Assembly (NCBI GenBank): GCA_022844125.1
Contig: JALHMI010000023.1
Span: 1 to 63,928 of the forward strand
DNA from: Pirellulales bacterium
Lineage (GTDB): Bacteria; Planctomycetota; Planctomycetia; Pirellulales; PALSA-1355
Direction of reading: 5' to 3'
DNA: 63,928 nucleotides
Part shown: one piece after another, positions 37,093 to 45,546 of the stretch
Layout: each line of letters begins with the position of its first letter
Position numbering within the stretch: the first letter of the stretch is position 1
The notes under the pieces: model-generated
What the model was told of the DNA's origin: nothing
The model's database searches: none
What the model saw: the letters and a program-made list of their open reading frames with translations, nothing else
Program-made: the position numbers and the translations under genes

Positions 37093-37220
37093 GGTGGTGG
37101 TTCCGAGGGTTTTCACCTGTTGGTTGGGAGTGTAACTGGGGATTGTGACGCGCAGTTGGCGCGGTTGCAATCGCCCGAGGTTCGGTTGAGTCTGACGTCT
37201 CGCGGTGCGATAATGCTGCG

Positions 37221-38366
37221 ATGCGATACCTCCTGCTAGTCCCCGCTTGCTTGTGTCTCCTGATCTCGCTAACGACGGCCCTCGCGGCGGCGCCACAGCA
37301 TGTCGACGTTTATCACGAACCAGGCAGGTTCGGCGGCTGGCCTGCGAATCATGGCATGTGGTCCTGGGGCGATGAGCTGCTGGTCGGCTTCAGCGCCGGA
37401 TACTACCAGGACAATGGCCCCGGCAGGCACGCGATCGATCACGATCGACCCGAAGAACACCTCCTGGCCCGGAGTCTCGACGGGGGGCTGACTTGGACGA
37501 TTGAAAACCCGGCCGTGCAGGGTGCGCTCATTCCGCGCGGCGAATCGCTGCACGGCACGGAACTGCCGGGCGTCAAAGATCGGCCCTGGCTAGAGTGTCC
37601 CGGAGGAATTGACTTCACCCATCCCGACTTTGCGATGACGCTCCGGATGAGCGACGCCAAGGGGGGCACCTCGCGGTTCTATTACTCGCTTGATCGCGGC
37701 CACAACTGGCTGGGGCCATTCAAGTTTCCCGACCTGAAACTGAAAGGAATTGCCGCACGCACGGATTACCTGGTCAAGGGGCCGGCCGAGTGCCTGGTTT
37801 TTCTCACCGCGTCCAAGCAGAACGGCGGCGAGGGGCGCCCCTTCTGCGCGCGTACCATCGACGGCGGAGTCTCCTGGACGTTCGAGGGCTGGATCGGTCC
37901 GGAGCCCCCTGGCTATGCGATCATGCCTTCTACGGTGAGGCTCGACGAGAGCAATCTGCTCTCGGCAGTTCGCGTGAGAAACGGTTCCCCCAGTTGGATC
38001 GAGGCCTACCACTCGCCGGATGATGGTCGTACCTGGGCGAAGCTCAATACCCCCGTGCCGGATGCGGGCGAGGGGAATCCAGCGGCCGCGATTAAGCTGG
38101 GCGATGGCCGGGTCTGCTTGACCTATGGCGTTCGCAAGTCGCCGTATCACATGGCGGCCCGGCTCAGCAGCGATGGTGGACAGAGTTGGAGCGAGGAGAT
38201 TCTGATCCGCGGCGACGGCGGCGGTCGCGATATTGGCTACCCTCGCAGTGCCGTACGTCCGGATGGTAAAGTGGTCACAGTCTATTACTGGCACGATGCT
38301 CCGCACGAAACTCGCTATATCGCCGCGACGATCTGGGATCCACCGGCAGTGGACGCCCAGCCATGA
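37221..38366 (+). CDS. Exported sialidase-like beta-propeller protein
   Basis: A 381-residue protein with a signal peptide ending ALAA. Asp-box motifs appear as SLDGGLTWT, SLDRGHNWLG, TIDGGVSWT, SPDDGRTWAK and SSDGGQSWSE, five of them spaced through the chain: a six-bladed BNR/sialidase propeller. I did not identify the arginine triad with confidence, so it may be a glycan-binding or glycosidase protein. Its end overlaps the YbaK gene by four bases (ATGA), so they form an operon. Confidence 0.85.
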   Translation: MRYLLLVPACLCLLISLTTALAAAPQHVDVYHEPGRFGGWPANHGMWSWGDELLVGFSAGYYQDNGPGRHAIDHDRPEEHLLARSLDGGLTWTIENPAVQGALIPRGESLHGTELPGVKDRPWLECPGGIDFTHPDFAMTLRMSDAKGGTSRFYYSLDRGHNWLGPFKFPDLKLKGIAARTDYLVKGPAECLVFLTASKQNGGEGRPFCARTIDGGVSWTFEGWIGPEPPGYAIMPSTVRLDESNLLSAVRVRNGSPSWIEAYHSPDDGRTWAKLNTPVPDAGEGNPAAAIKLGDGRVCLTYGVRKSPYHMAARLSSDGGQSWSEEILIRGDGGGRDIGYPRSAVRPDGKVVTVYYWHDAPHETRYIAATIWDPPAVDAQP

Positions 38367-38833
38367 GCGAGGTGTTGCAGATGGTGCGGGACATGCTGAC
38401 CATGGCCGGCGTGTGCTTTGCCGAGAAGCATCATGAGCCGACCTTCACTTCCGAGGAGTCGGCCCGAGCACGCGGCGAAGCCTTAGCCCTCGGCGCCAAG
38501 GCGTTGGTCGTGAAGGCTGACGACCGTTTTTTACTGCTGGTGTTGCCTGCCGATCGGAAGCTGGATTCGGCCGCTGTGAAGCGGCATCTCGGCGCAAAGA
38601 AGCTGCGATTCGCGGACAAAGATGAACTCTTGCAACTCACGGGCCTGGTGCCAGGCAGCGTACCTCCGTTCGGCAATCCAATTGTACCGCTGCCGCTCAT
38701 TGCTGATCCGGAGCTGCTAAAGAACGAACGAGTGGCGTTCAACGCGGGATCGCTCACCGATTCGATCATCATGAGTGCGCCGGACTACGAGCGAGTCGCG
38801 AACGCTCAGTGGGTGTCAATCAGTGTGAGCTAG
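38363..38833 (+). CDS. YbaK/EbsC-family aminoacyl-tRNA deacylase-like protein
   Basis: A 156-residue protein of the YbaK/ProX fold, which hydrolyses mis-charged tRNAs. ALALGAKALVVKAD contains the conserved lysine of the family, KKLRFADKDELLQLTGLVPGSVPPFG is the core motif, and FNAGSLTDSIIMSAPDYERV is the C-terminal part. The motifs are complete, so it should be active. It is translationally coupled to the sialidase gene. Confidence 0.88.
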   Translation: MSEVLQMVRDMLTMAGVCFAEKHHEPTFTSEESARARGEALALGAKALVVKADDRFLLLVLPADRKLDSAAVKRHLGAKKLRFADKDELLQLTGLVPGSVPPFGNPIVPLPLIADPELLKNERVAFNAGSLTDSIIMSAPDYERVANAQWVSISVS

Positions 38834-38834
38834 C

Positions 38835-39397
38835 TTAAGCGGCTCGTTTGGCGAACTTCCGGCGCAGCGGCCGTGCCATCAGGCCGTGCCACCTGTATAA
38901 TTTTGAGCTGCCGGCACCAAGGCCATGTCCGGCAAGCTCATTACGACCATGCCGTCGGCCCCCGCGTTCATAACCGCGTCGATGGCCGTCGTGATCCTTC
39001 CGACGACTCTGGTTGCCCAGGTATTAACATTGAGCGTACCCAGAATGATCTGTAGTGCGACCGGCGGCACATCGAGGCCGCCAACCGAAAGGAACGCGAG
39101 GTCGACGTTGCCGGCGGTAACTAGGTTGGCAACCTGAGTATGCTGCCCGTTGGCGAGCAGGTCTGCGGAGTCGTTGCCGCCCAGAGCCCAGTTGTAAGTT
39201 TGTCCGGGGCCGAAGTTCAGGCCACGGTCCAAAGCCAAGTAGGGTACCCAACTGCCGTTGAAAGCGGTTCCCTGAGTCTCGCTCGCACCCATGGCGGCTT
39301 AGCCACTGAATGTGGCCGGCAATGCGCACGGACTGCCTGCGACCTGGAATGCAAGCATGAAAAAAGCGGAGAAGGTCCAAATTGCCACGCGCGCCAT
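38835..39397 (-). pseudogene. Decayed PEP-CTERM SGNH/GDSL-type hydrolase gene
   Basis: Starting at the ATG at 39397 (AAGGAG upstream), a signal-peptide-like opening (MARVAIWTFSAFFMLAFQVAG) reads into an in-frame TAA at 39299-39301, after which the same frame continues with MGASETQGTAFNGSWVPYLA, a typical planctomycete SGNH hydrolase beginning. The frame stops again at 38879. Another frame then ends LRRKFAKRAA at 38835, the basic end of a PEP-CTERM anchor. The sequence GGCACGGCC appears twice at the join, consistent with a deletion between short direct repeats. I see both a nonsense mutation and an internal deletion, so this is a pseudogene. Confidence 0.7.
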
Positions 39398-39705
39398 TAG
39401 CGGACTCCTTCGGAGAGTGAACCAGGATCAGCGGGACCTAGGGGGTGTCGACGCTCTTATTACCCCTAAAGTTGGCGCAAGTTACGCGAAATCGCTTGAA
39501 CGCAGGGATTTTACGTCCGCTTTTTCTGGGTTCAGCATTCTCAGGGTTGAACCGAGTTGTTTTGCGCAATATCGTGCCGGTGATAATTGTCTGGACAATA
39601 GTTGTCGAGATTAGTATCATGCCGTCATGGGTGCGATGAACAGTGCATGTTCGAATCGAATCATGAAAACGAAGCAACCTTTAAACCCTTCTTACGGGTA
39701 ATGCG
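39398..39705. other. Intergenic region between pseudogene and flavoprotein gene
   Basis: No gene is evident. The stretch separates divergent genes and so holds promoters of both. TTGTCTGGACAATAG is a short inverted sequence near 39588. The small ORFs here lack codon bias and motifs. Confidence 0.4.
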
Positions 39706-40956
39706 ATGATTGATGTCCCCCAGGCCGATGTGCTGGTTATTGGTGGCGGTCCGGCCGGCGCGACGGTATCGACCCTTATTGCGCAAAAGGGCTACAAAGT
39801 GCAGCTCTTCGAACGCGAGAAGTTTCCGCGGTTCCATATCGGCGAATCACTGATTCCCGAAACATACTGGGTACTCGAGCGGCTAAATATGCTGCCCAAA
39901 CTTCGCAACAGTCCATTCGTGAAGAAGTACAGCGTGCAGTTTGTGGGTTCGAGCGGGCGGCTTTCAGAACCCTTCTATTTCGACGAGCACAAACCGCACG
40001 AAGCTTCGCAAACCTGGCAGGTACTGCGCAGCGAGTTCGACCTGATGATGCTCGACAACGCCCGCGAACATGGCGTGGAAGTCTTCGAAGAGACTCGGGT
40101 CATTGAGGTGCTTTTTGAAGGCGAGCGGGCAGTGGGACTGCGCGTGTCGGGTTCCGATGGTGCAACCCGAGATGTTCATGCGCGGGTTGTAGTCGACGCC
40201 AGCGGTCAAAGCGCGGTGATTTCCAATCGATTCAAACTTCGGGTGAATGACCCGGAATTGAAGAAAGGGGCCGTCTGGACTTACTTCGAAGGCGCGTACC
40301 GCGATACCGGCAAAGATGAAGGCGCCACAATCGTTCTGTCGACGGAAGGGCGGCGCGGCTGGTTCTGGTATATCCCGCTGCATCGCAATGTCGTGAGTGT
40401 CGGTGTCGTGTCGGAGTTTAGCGAACTGTTCAAGCCGGGCATGTCGCACGAACAGATCTACCAGGAGCAGTTGACCAATTGCCCGGCGGTGAAACATCGC
40501 GTATCGCAAGGCAAACGTGTGGCAGATTACTACGCCACCAAGGACTACTCTTATCGCGCCAAGCAGGCAGCCGGCGATGGCTGGGTTTTGGTCGGTGATG
40601 CTTACGGCTTTCTCGACCCCCTATACTCTTCGGGTGTGCTTCTTGCGCTGAAGTCAGGTCAACTGGCGGCCGACGCCGTATGCGATGCGTTGGCGAAAAA
40701 CGACACGAGCGCGGCCGAACTAAGCAAGTGGACTAGCGAATTCTGCCGGGGAATGGATCGGATGCGGCGCCTGGTTTGCGAGTTCTACAACGGCTTCAGC
40801 TTCGGCCGTTTTGTTAAAGAGTATCCGCAACTCAAAGGTCACCTCACCGACCTATTGATCGGAGATCTGTTTGACGGTCACGTTGACGAAGTCATCGAAC
40901 CGATGGAGTCGACGAAGCGAGATGGCGCCTATGTCTACGCGAGCCTGCCAGAGTAG
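39706..40956 (+). CDS. FAD-dependent oxidoreductase related to flavin halogenases
   Basis: A 416-residue flavoprotein. GGGPAGATVS (13-22) is the FAD dinucleotide motif, FHIGESLIP and the GDAYGFLDPLYSSGV region are typical of the geranylgeranyl-reductase/halogenase branch. The motif WFWYIP matches the WxWxIP mark of flavin-dependent halogenases. Substrate or halide residues cannot be verified by eye. It stands alone between a pseudogene and mutS, with no biosynthetic gene cluster or flavin reductase nearby. It could be a halogenase, a monooxygenase or a lipid reductase. Confidence 0.82.
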   Translation: MIDVPQADVLVIGGGPAGATVSTLIAQKGYKVQLFEREKFPRFHIGESLIPETYWVLERLNMLPKLRNSPFVKKYSVQFVGSSGRLSEPFYFDEHKPHEASQTWQVLRSEFDLMMLDNAREHGVEVFEETRVIEVLFEGERAVGLRVSGSDGATRDVHARVVVDASGQSAVISNRFKLRVNDPELKKGAVWTYFEGAYRDTGKDEGATIVLSTEGRRGWFWYIPLHRNVVSVGVVSEFSELFKPGMSHEQIYQEQLTNCPAVKHRVSQGKRVADYYATKDYSYRAKQAAGDGWVLVGDAYGFLDPLYSSGVLLALKSGQLAADAVCDALAKNDTSAAELSKWTSEFCRGMDRMRRLVCEFYNGFSFGRFVKEYPQLKGHLTDLLIGDLFDGHVDEVIEPMESTKRDGAYVYASLPE

Positions 40957-40981
40957 AAGAAAAGCATGCGCGATCGCCGGA

Positions 40982-43573
40982 CTAATGTTTTAACATAAGC
41001 TTTGCCTTGTGCTCTTCGAGCCAGCGAAGTGCAGCCATGGGCGTCATGTCGTTCAAGTCCAGTATCGAGAGCTCGCGGACGAGTGGATGTTCTTCCGGCG
41101 CGAACAGCGTCAGCTGGAGATCCGCCGTTTTGATCTTTCGTCCACGGGCGGATTTGGCTCGAGAGGTTGACGCAAGTTGCTCGTTTTCGAGCTGCGCCAG
41201 AATCTGTTTGGCTCGCTCCACAACTTCGCCCGGAACTCCAGCCAATCGAGCCACGTGGATGCCATAGCTCTTGTCCGCCGCTCCGGGCAAAATCTTGTGC
41301 AGGAATACGACCTGATCCTGCCATTCGCGCACAGCGACGTTGAGATTCCGAACGCCCGCCAGAGTGTCGGCGAGCGAGGTAAGCTCGTGATAGTGCGTGG
41401 CAAACAGTGTGCGGCAGCCGACATTGTCGTGCAGATGTTCAACAACCGCCCAAGCGAGCGACATGCCATCGTAGGTGCTTGTGCCGCGTCCAATTTCGTC
41501 CAGGATCACCAGGCTGCGCGAAGTCGCGGCATTGAGGATCCGGGCAGTCTCAATCATTTCCACCATGAACGTACTTTGCCCGCGATGCAGTTCGTCGCTG
41601 GCGCCGACACGGGCGAAGATTCGGTCCGCCACGCCAATCGTAGCGCTTTTGGCGGGAACGAAGCTGCCAACCTGAGCCATCAAAGCAATCAATGCGACCT
41701 GGCGAATGTACGTGCTTTTGCCGGCCATGTTGGGACCGGTGATCAACAGCGAGGTGCCATGTTCACCGCCGCACCCAACATCATTTGGGACGAACGTTCC
41801 TTCGGTCAGAATCTCATCGAGAACCGGATGCCGCCCGTCGATGATCTCGATCACCGGCTCGGTGGAGATTCGCGGCCGGCAGTAGCGCCGATGCCGGGCC
41901 AACTCCGCCAGTGCGACCAGGACGTCAACCTCGGCCAACGCCGCGGCCGTCCTCTGTAGTCGCGCCGCTTCTCTGGCCACGAGGTCGCGCAATTCGCTGA
42001 ACAGATTGTATTCCAGGTCTCGCGCCTTCTCGTCGGCCGAAAGCACGCGTTCTTCGTATTCCTTGAGCTCGGGCGTGATGTAGCGCTCCGCGTTCTTGAC
42101 CGTTTGCTTGCGGATGTAGTCGGCCGGAATCTTGTTGCCGTGCGTGTTGGTAATTTCGAGATAGTAGCCGAAGACTTTGTTAAACCCGACTTTGAGATTG
42201 GGAACACCCAGGCGTTCGGCTTGTTCGCTCTGATAGCGGGCGATCCATTTCTTGCCACCGCTCGTCAGGTCTCGCAGGCCATCGAGCTCCGCTGAGAATC
42301 CATCACGAATGAATGCTCCTTCGCGGCTTGAGATCGGGCATTCGTCGGCCAATGACTTATCGAGCCTGGCACGCACGTCCGCACAGAGTTCAGTCTGCGA
42401 CTCCAGTTCCCGCAACCGGCCGCTGGCTCGCGCGGTGAGCTTTGCTTTGATGGCGGGCAACTTGCTCAGTGTGCGCCCAAGGCAACTAAGGTCGCGCGGA
42501 CCGCAGCGGCCAGTTGTCACTCGAGCGAGTAACCGTTCCATGTCGTGAGTGCCGCGAAACTGCTCGGCAAGCCCTGCGCACAAGCCAGTTTCGGCGACCA
42601 ATTCTGCGACCGCATCCAGGCGGGCATCAATTGCCGTGACGTCAACCAGCGGATTGGCCAACCACTGCGCCATGAGCCGGGATCCCATGGAAGTCAGTGT
42701 GCGATCCATAACGCCGAGTAAGGAGCCCTCGCGTTGGCCGTCCCGCAGGGTCGCCGTAATCTCCAGGCTGCGGCGCGTCGCCGCATCAATTTCGAGCGAC
42801 TCGCCCGGCGAGTAGCGAGTCAGCCGGTCGATGTGCGCGAGCGACGCTTTCTGTGTCTCCTGGAGATATGCGAGGACGGCGCCGGCAGCCCTAACGGCCG
42901 GCGCGTCGTTCTCGGTGAAGCCGAAGCCCTCCAGATTGTGCGTAGCGAAGTGCGAAAGCAGCGTCTCCGTGGCCGAGCCGATCGAGAACGCCCAACCGGG
43001 GCGCTGTGTCACCAGCGATGCTGTGCCGTTGAGCCAGTGCCCAATTTCCACATCCTCCGCGACCAGACACTCCGCCGGACCGATGCGGGCGAGCTCGTCT
43101 GCCACGCGATCACGCAAAAAGCACGCCGCATAAAAACGGCCCGTGGAAAGTTCAACCCAGGCGACCCCCGCAGCGTGATCATCGGGAACCACGGCGGCCA
43201 GAAAGTTGCTCGTATGAGGGTCGAGCAAGGCATCGTCCGTCACCGTGCCGGCTGTCACGACGCGAGTGATCGCGCGGCGCACCAGACCCTTTGCTGCGCG
43301 GGCATCTTCGACCTGATCGCAAATGGCAGCCCGATAGCCGGCGGCGATCAGCTTGCCCAGATAGCTTTCCAGCTGATGGTGTGGAAAACCGGCCATCGGG
43401 GTGGCGTTTTCGCCCTTGTCGCGGCTGGTGAGCGCCAGATTCAGAACTCGGGCCACGGTTTTGGCATCTTCGTGGAAGAGCTCGTAGAAGTCACCCATCC
43501 GAAACAGCAATAGTGCATCAGGACATGCCGCCTTGGCGTCCTGATACTGCTTCATCATGGGTGAGAGAGTCAT
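40982..43573 (-). CDS. mutS: DNA mismatch repair protein MutS
   Basis: A 863-residue protein that binds mismatches and starts repair. The mismatch-binding FYE motif is at residues 29-31 (GDFYELF). The ATPase domain has GPNMAGKSTYIR, SELHRGQSTFMVEM-like DELHRGQSTFMVEM, LDEIGRGTSTYDG and TLFATHYHELT, all intact. I start at the ATG at 43573, with GGAG about 12 bases upstream; a TTG six codons earlier is possible. It is convergent with the flavoprotein gene. No mutL is nearby. Confidence 0.97.
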   Translation of the reverse strand: MTLSPMMKQYQDAKAACPDALLLFRMGDFYELFHEDAKTVARVLNLALTSRDKGENATPMAGFPHHQLESYLGKLIAAGYRAAICDQVEDARAAKGLVRRAITRVVTAGTVTDDALLDPHTSNFLAAVVPDDHAAGVAWVELSTGRFYAACFLRDRVADELARIGPAECLVAEDVEIGHWLNGTASLVTQRPGWAFSIGSATETLLSHFATHNLEGFGFTENDAPAVRAAGAVLAYLQETQKASLAHIDRLTRYSPGESLEIDAATRRSLEITATLRDGQREGSLLGVMDRTLTSMGSRLMAQWLANPLVDVTAIDARLDAVAELVAETGLCAGLAEQFRGTHDMERLLARVTTGRCGPRDLSCLGRTLSKLPAIKAKLTARASGRLRELESQTELCADVRARLDKSLADECPISSREGAFIRDGFSAELDGLRDLTSGGKKWIARYQSEQAERLGVPNLKVGFNKVFGYYLEITNTHGNKIPADYIRKQTVKNAERYITPELKEYEERVLSADEKARDLEYNLFSELRDLVAREAARLQRTAAALAEVDVLVALAELARHRRYCRPRISTEPVIEIIDGRHPVLDEILTEGTFVPNDVGCGGEHGTSLLITGPNMAGKSTYIRQVALIALMAQVGSFVPAKSATIGVADRIFARVGASDELHRGQSTFMVEMIETARILNAATSRSLVILDEIGRGTSTYDGMSLAWAVVEHLHDNVGCRTLFATHYHELTSLADTLAGVRNLNVAVREWQDQVVFLHKILPGAADKSYGIHVARLAGVPGEVVERAKQILAQLENEQLASTSRAKSARGRKIKTADLQLTLFAPEEHPLVRELSILDLNDMTPMAALRWLEEHKAKLMLKH

Positions 43574-43649
43574 GTGCGGGCCGAGCTCCAAATTGACCCG
43601 CGCATGCTAGCAAACCGGAGTGAGAAGTGGGAGGGGGCGCTCCTCCGGC

Positions 43650-44074
43650 TGGTGTTTCGTCGCGAAGCAACGAGATCGTATTGGGCGAGTCGCCCCGCGA
43701 CGGTCCTGCTTTCCTTGAGTCCAGCGGCCATCTCCTGGACTTTCTTCTGTTCTTCCCTCGATGTGGGGCGTTCGCGTCCTGGGGTTTGAGAAGCGTGCGG
43801 GCTTGGGCGACCAGCATGTCTCCGTTCGGCAGTACGTACAGCTAGCTGGGATTGTCGATGCGACGCACGAGGGCCGAGGTTCGAAACCCCTTCGGCGCTG
43901 ACGGGGCCTCACGTCCGGTCCAACCAACTACCTTCGGATGGTGGATCGCCGAGTCGCCGAGGACTGGGGGCGGAAGCTGAGCAGCTACTTCTTGCCCGAT
44001 TTGCCCACGGCCGGCCGGCGCATGGCGTGGGCAGTAGAGGCGATCGTGAGTGGTAATAGCAGTACGCGTGACAT
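43650..44074 (-). pseudogene. Remnant of a PQQ-dependent sorbosone/glucose dehydrogenase gene
   Basis: From the ATG at 44074 (GAGG upstream), a secretory start (MSRVLLLPLTIASTAHA) runs to a stop. A shift in frame leads to FRTSALVRRIDNPS, an in-frame TAG where the family has Trp, then LYVLPNGDMLVAQA and later SPNTISLLRDE, the N-terminal order of exported sugar dehydrogenases of the L-sorbosone type. The gene thus has a frameshift and a nonsense codon, and its large C-terminal part is missing next to mutS. The family call rests on the order of these short motifs. Confidence 0.6.
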
Positions 44075-44225
44075 GCAGATCCTCGTGCGCTGTGGGTGAG
44101 TTTAAGCCGGCGTCTGATCGAAGTGTGCTCGACATGCACGCGCAGCGTCCATCCGCAATTCGGCGGCATGACAACTGCCTGTGACCTTAACCTTGGCCGA
44201 ACAGCATGAATCTTGAGAGTAAGCA

Positions 44226-45335
44226 ATGGCGAGCAATCTGTACGTGACCATCGCAGGCAATGCGCATGCCGCGAAGCAAGCCGGACTGCGTTATACGTCG
44301 GACGAACAGGCGGGAATCTATCGTAGGAGACGTGGGGCGAATGGGTTTGCATATCTAAACGATCTAGGGATAGTGGTGCGCGATCGCATCACACTCGGAC
44401 GGATCAAGTCGCTCGTAATTCCGCCGGCCTGGACAGACGTGTGGATCTCACCGCACGAGAACGGCCACCTGCAGGCGACGGGACGTGATGCTCGCGGCCG
44501 CAAGCAATATCGCTACCATCCCGACTGGACTGCAGCCCAACAGCAGAGCAAATACGAACGGGTAGTTTCGTTCGCCAAGGTACTCCCTAAGATTCGCAGA
44601 CGCGTCGCCCGCGATCTGCGAAAGCGCGGGTTGCCGCGCGAGAAAGTGCTGGCAGCGATCGTGCAGCTTCTGGAGAAGTCTCTCGTTCGCGTCGGCAATG
44701 ACGAATATGCCCGGGCCAATGGTTCGTATGGATTGACCACGATGCGCAACAAGCACGTGCGAATTCAAGGATCGTCAATCCGATTTCGCTTTCGAGGCAA
44801 GAGCGGCATTGAGCATCACGTTGAGCTCGAGTCTCCCGTGCTCGCCCGCATCGCGCGCCAGTGTCAGGAACTGCCTGGCCAGGAGCTCTTCCAGTATTTG
44901 GCCGAAGATGGCAACGTCGTCGACGTGGGATCGGCGGACGTCAATGAGTACCTGCGTGAGATCTCAGGCATGGAAATCAGCGCCAAGGACTTCCGCACGT
45001 GGGCGGGAACGAAGCTCGCGGCTAAAGCGCTCGAGGAGTTTGCAGACTTTGAAAGCGATGCGGCGGCCAAGCGAAACATTACGCGGGCCATCGAGCGCGT
45101 TGCCTCGCGACTGGGCAACACCCGAACTGTTTGCCGCAAGTGCTACGTGCATCCGGCCGTGATCGAGGCGTATCTCGATCGGTCGTTGGTTGAATTTCTG
45201 AAGCGGCGAACCGAACAGGAGATTCAGGGACTTTCGCACCTGCCCGCGGAAGAGGCCGCCGTGTTGGGGCTGTTACAAGGAAGGCTCAAACAGCAATCAA
45301 AAGCCAAACGCCGCCGGCCGCGCAAGCACAGGTAG
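44226..45335 (+). CDS. DNA topoisomerase IB
   Basis: A 369-residue type IB enzyme, the poxvirus-like bacterial form that relaxes supercoils by nicking one strand with a tyrosine. GRKQYRYH (91-98) and the KHVRIQGSSIRFRFRGKSG segment provide the arginine and lysine pieces of the active site, DFRTWAGT (255-262) has Arg257, and CRKCYVHP (303-310) has the nucleophile Tyr307. The C-terminal 20 residues are strongly basic. It is a single gene; in bacteria such enzymes are often accessory. Confidence 0.93.
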   Translation: MASNLYVTIAGNAHAAKQAGLRYTSDEQAGIYRRRRGANGFAYLNDLGIVVRDRITLGRIKSLVIPPAWTDVWISPHENGHLQATGRDARGRKQYRYHPDWTAAQQQSKYERVVSFAKVLPKIRRRVARDLRKRGLPREKVLAAIVQLLEKSLVRVGNDEYARANGSYGLTTMRNKHVRIQGSSIRFRFRGKSGIEHHVELESPVLARIARQCQELPGQELFQYLAEDGNVVDVGSADVNEYLREISGMEISAKDFRTWAGTKLAAKALEEFADFESDAAAKRNITRAIERVASRLGNTRTVCRKCYVHPAVIEAYLDRSLVEFLKRRTEQEIQGLSHLPAEEAAVLGLLQGRLKQQSKAKRRRPRKHR

Positions 45336-45361
45336 TGGATGCTACCGCGCGCGAACGCAAA

Positions 45362-45390
45362 CGGCTTTTGCCAGTTGCTGGCAAAAGCCG
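45362..45390 (-). terminator. Hairpin terminator of the tRNA-Ala gene
   Basis: A perfect 12-base stem CGGCTTTTGCCA / TGGCAAAAGCCG with a 5-base loop. On the minus strand it lies just after the tRNA 3' end and is followed by TTTGCGTT. It may serve the topoisomerase transcript as well. Confidence 0.75.
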
Positions 45391-45403
45391 CGGGGACTTC
45401 AAG

Positions 45404-45476
45404 TGGAGCGGAAGGGAGTCGAACCCTCGACCTCTGCATTGCGAACGCAGCGCTCTCCCAACTGAGCTACCGCCCC
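45404..45476 (-). tRNA. tRNA-Ala, anticodon CGC
   Basis: The 73-base cloverleaf folds on the minus strand: acceptor stem GGGGCGG / CCGCTCC with the G3-U70 pair that marks alanine tRNA, D arm TAGCTCAGTTGGGAGAGC, anticodon loop TTCGCAA with CGC at the anticodon position (reads GCG, Ala), and a TTCGA T-loop within the T arm. No CCA is encoded in the reported 73 bases, and the discriminator is A. Confidence 0.96.
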
Positions 45477-45546
45477 TAATCGACCGCCTGAGGGCTCTCA
45501 ATCGCCAACAGGAACGGTGCATTTTAGGGTCCGTCCGGCGAGGTGT

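Noticed and set aside
39438-39677. A 79-codon minus-strand frame between the SGNH pseudogene and the flavoprotein gene
   Set aside because: No motif or ribosome binding site; lies where promoters are expected.
43842-44174. A 110-codon minus-strand frame as an intact gene
   Set aside because: Its middle fits a sorbosone-dehydrogenase-like sequence only when combined with another frame and across a stop, so it is listed as a pseudogene.
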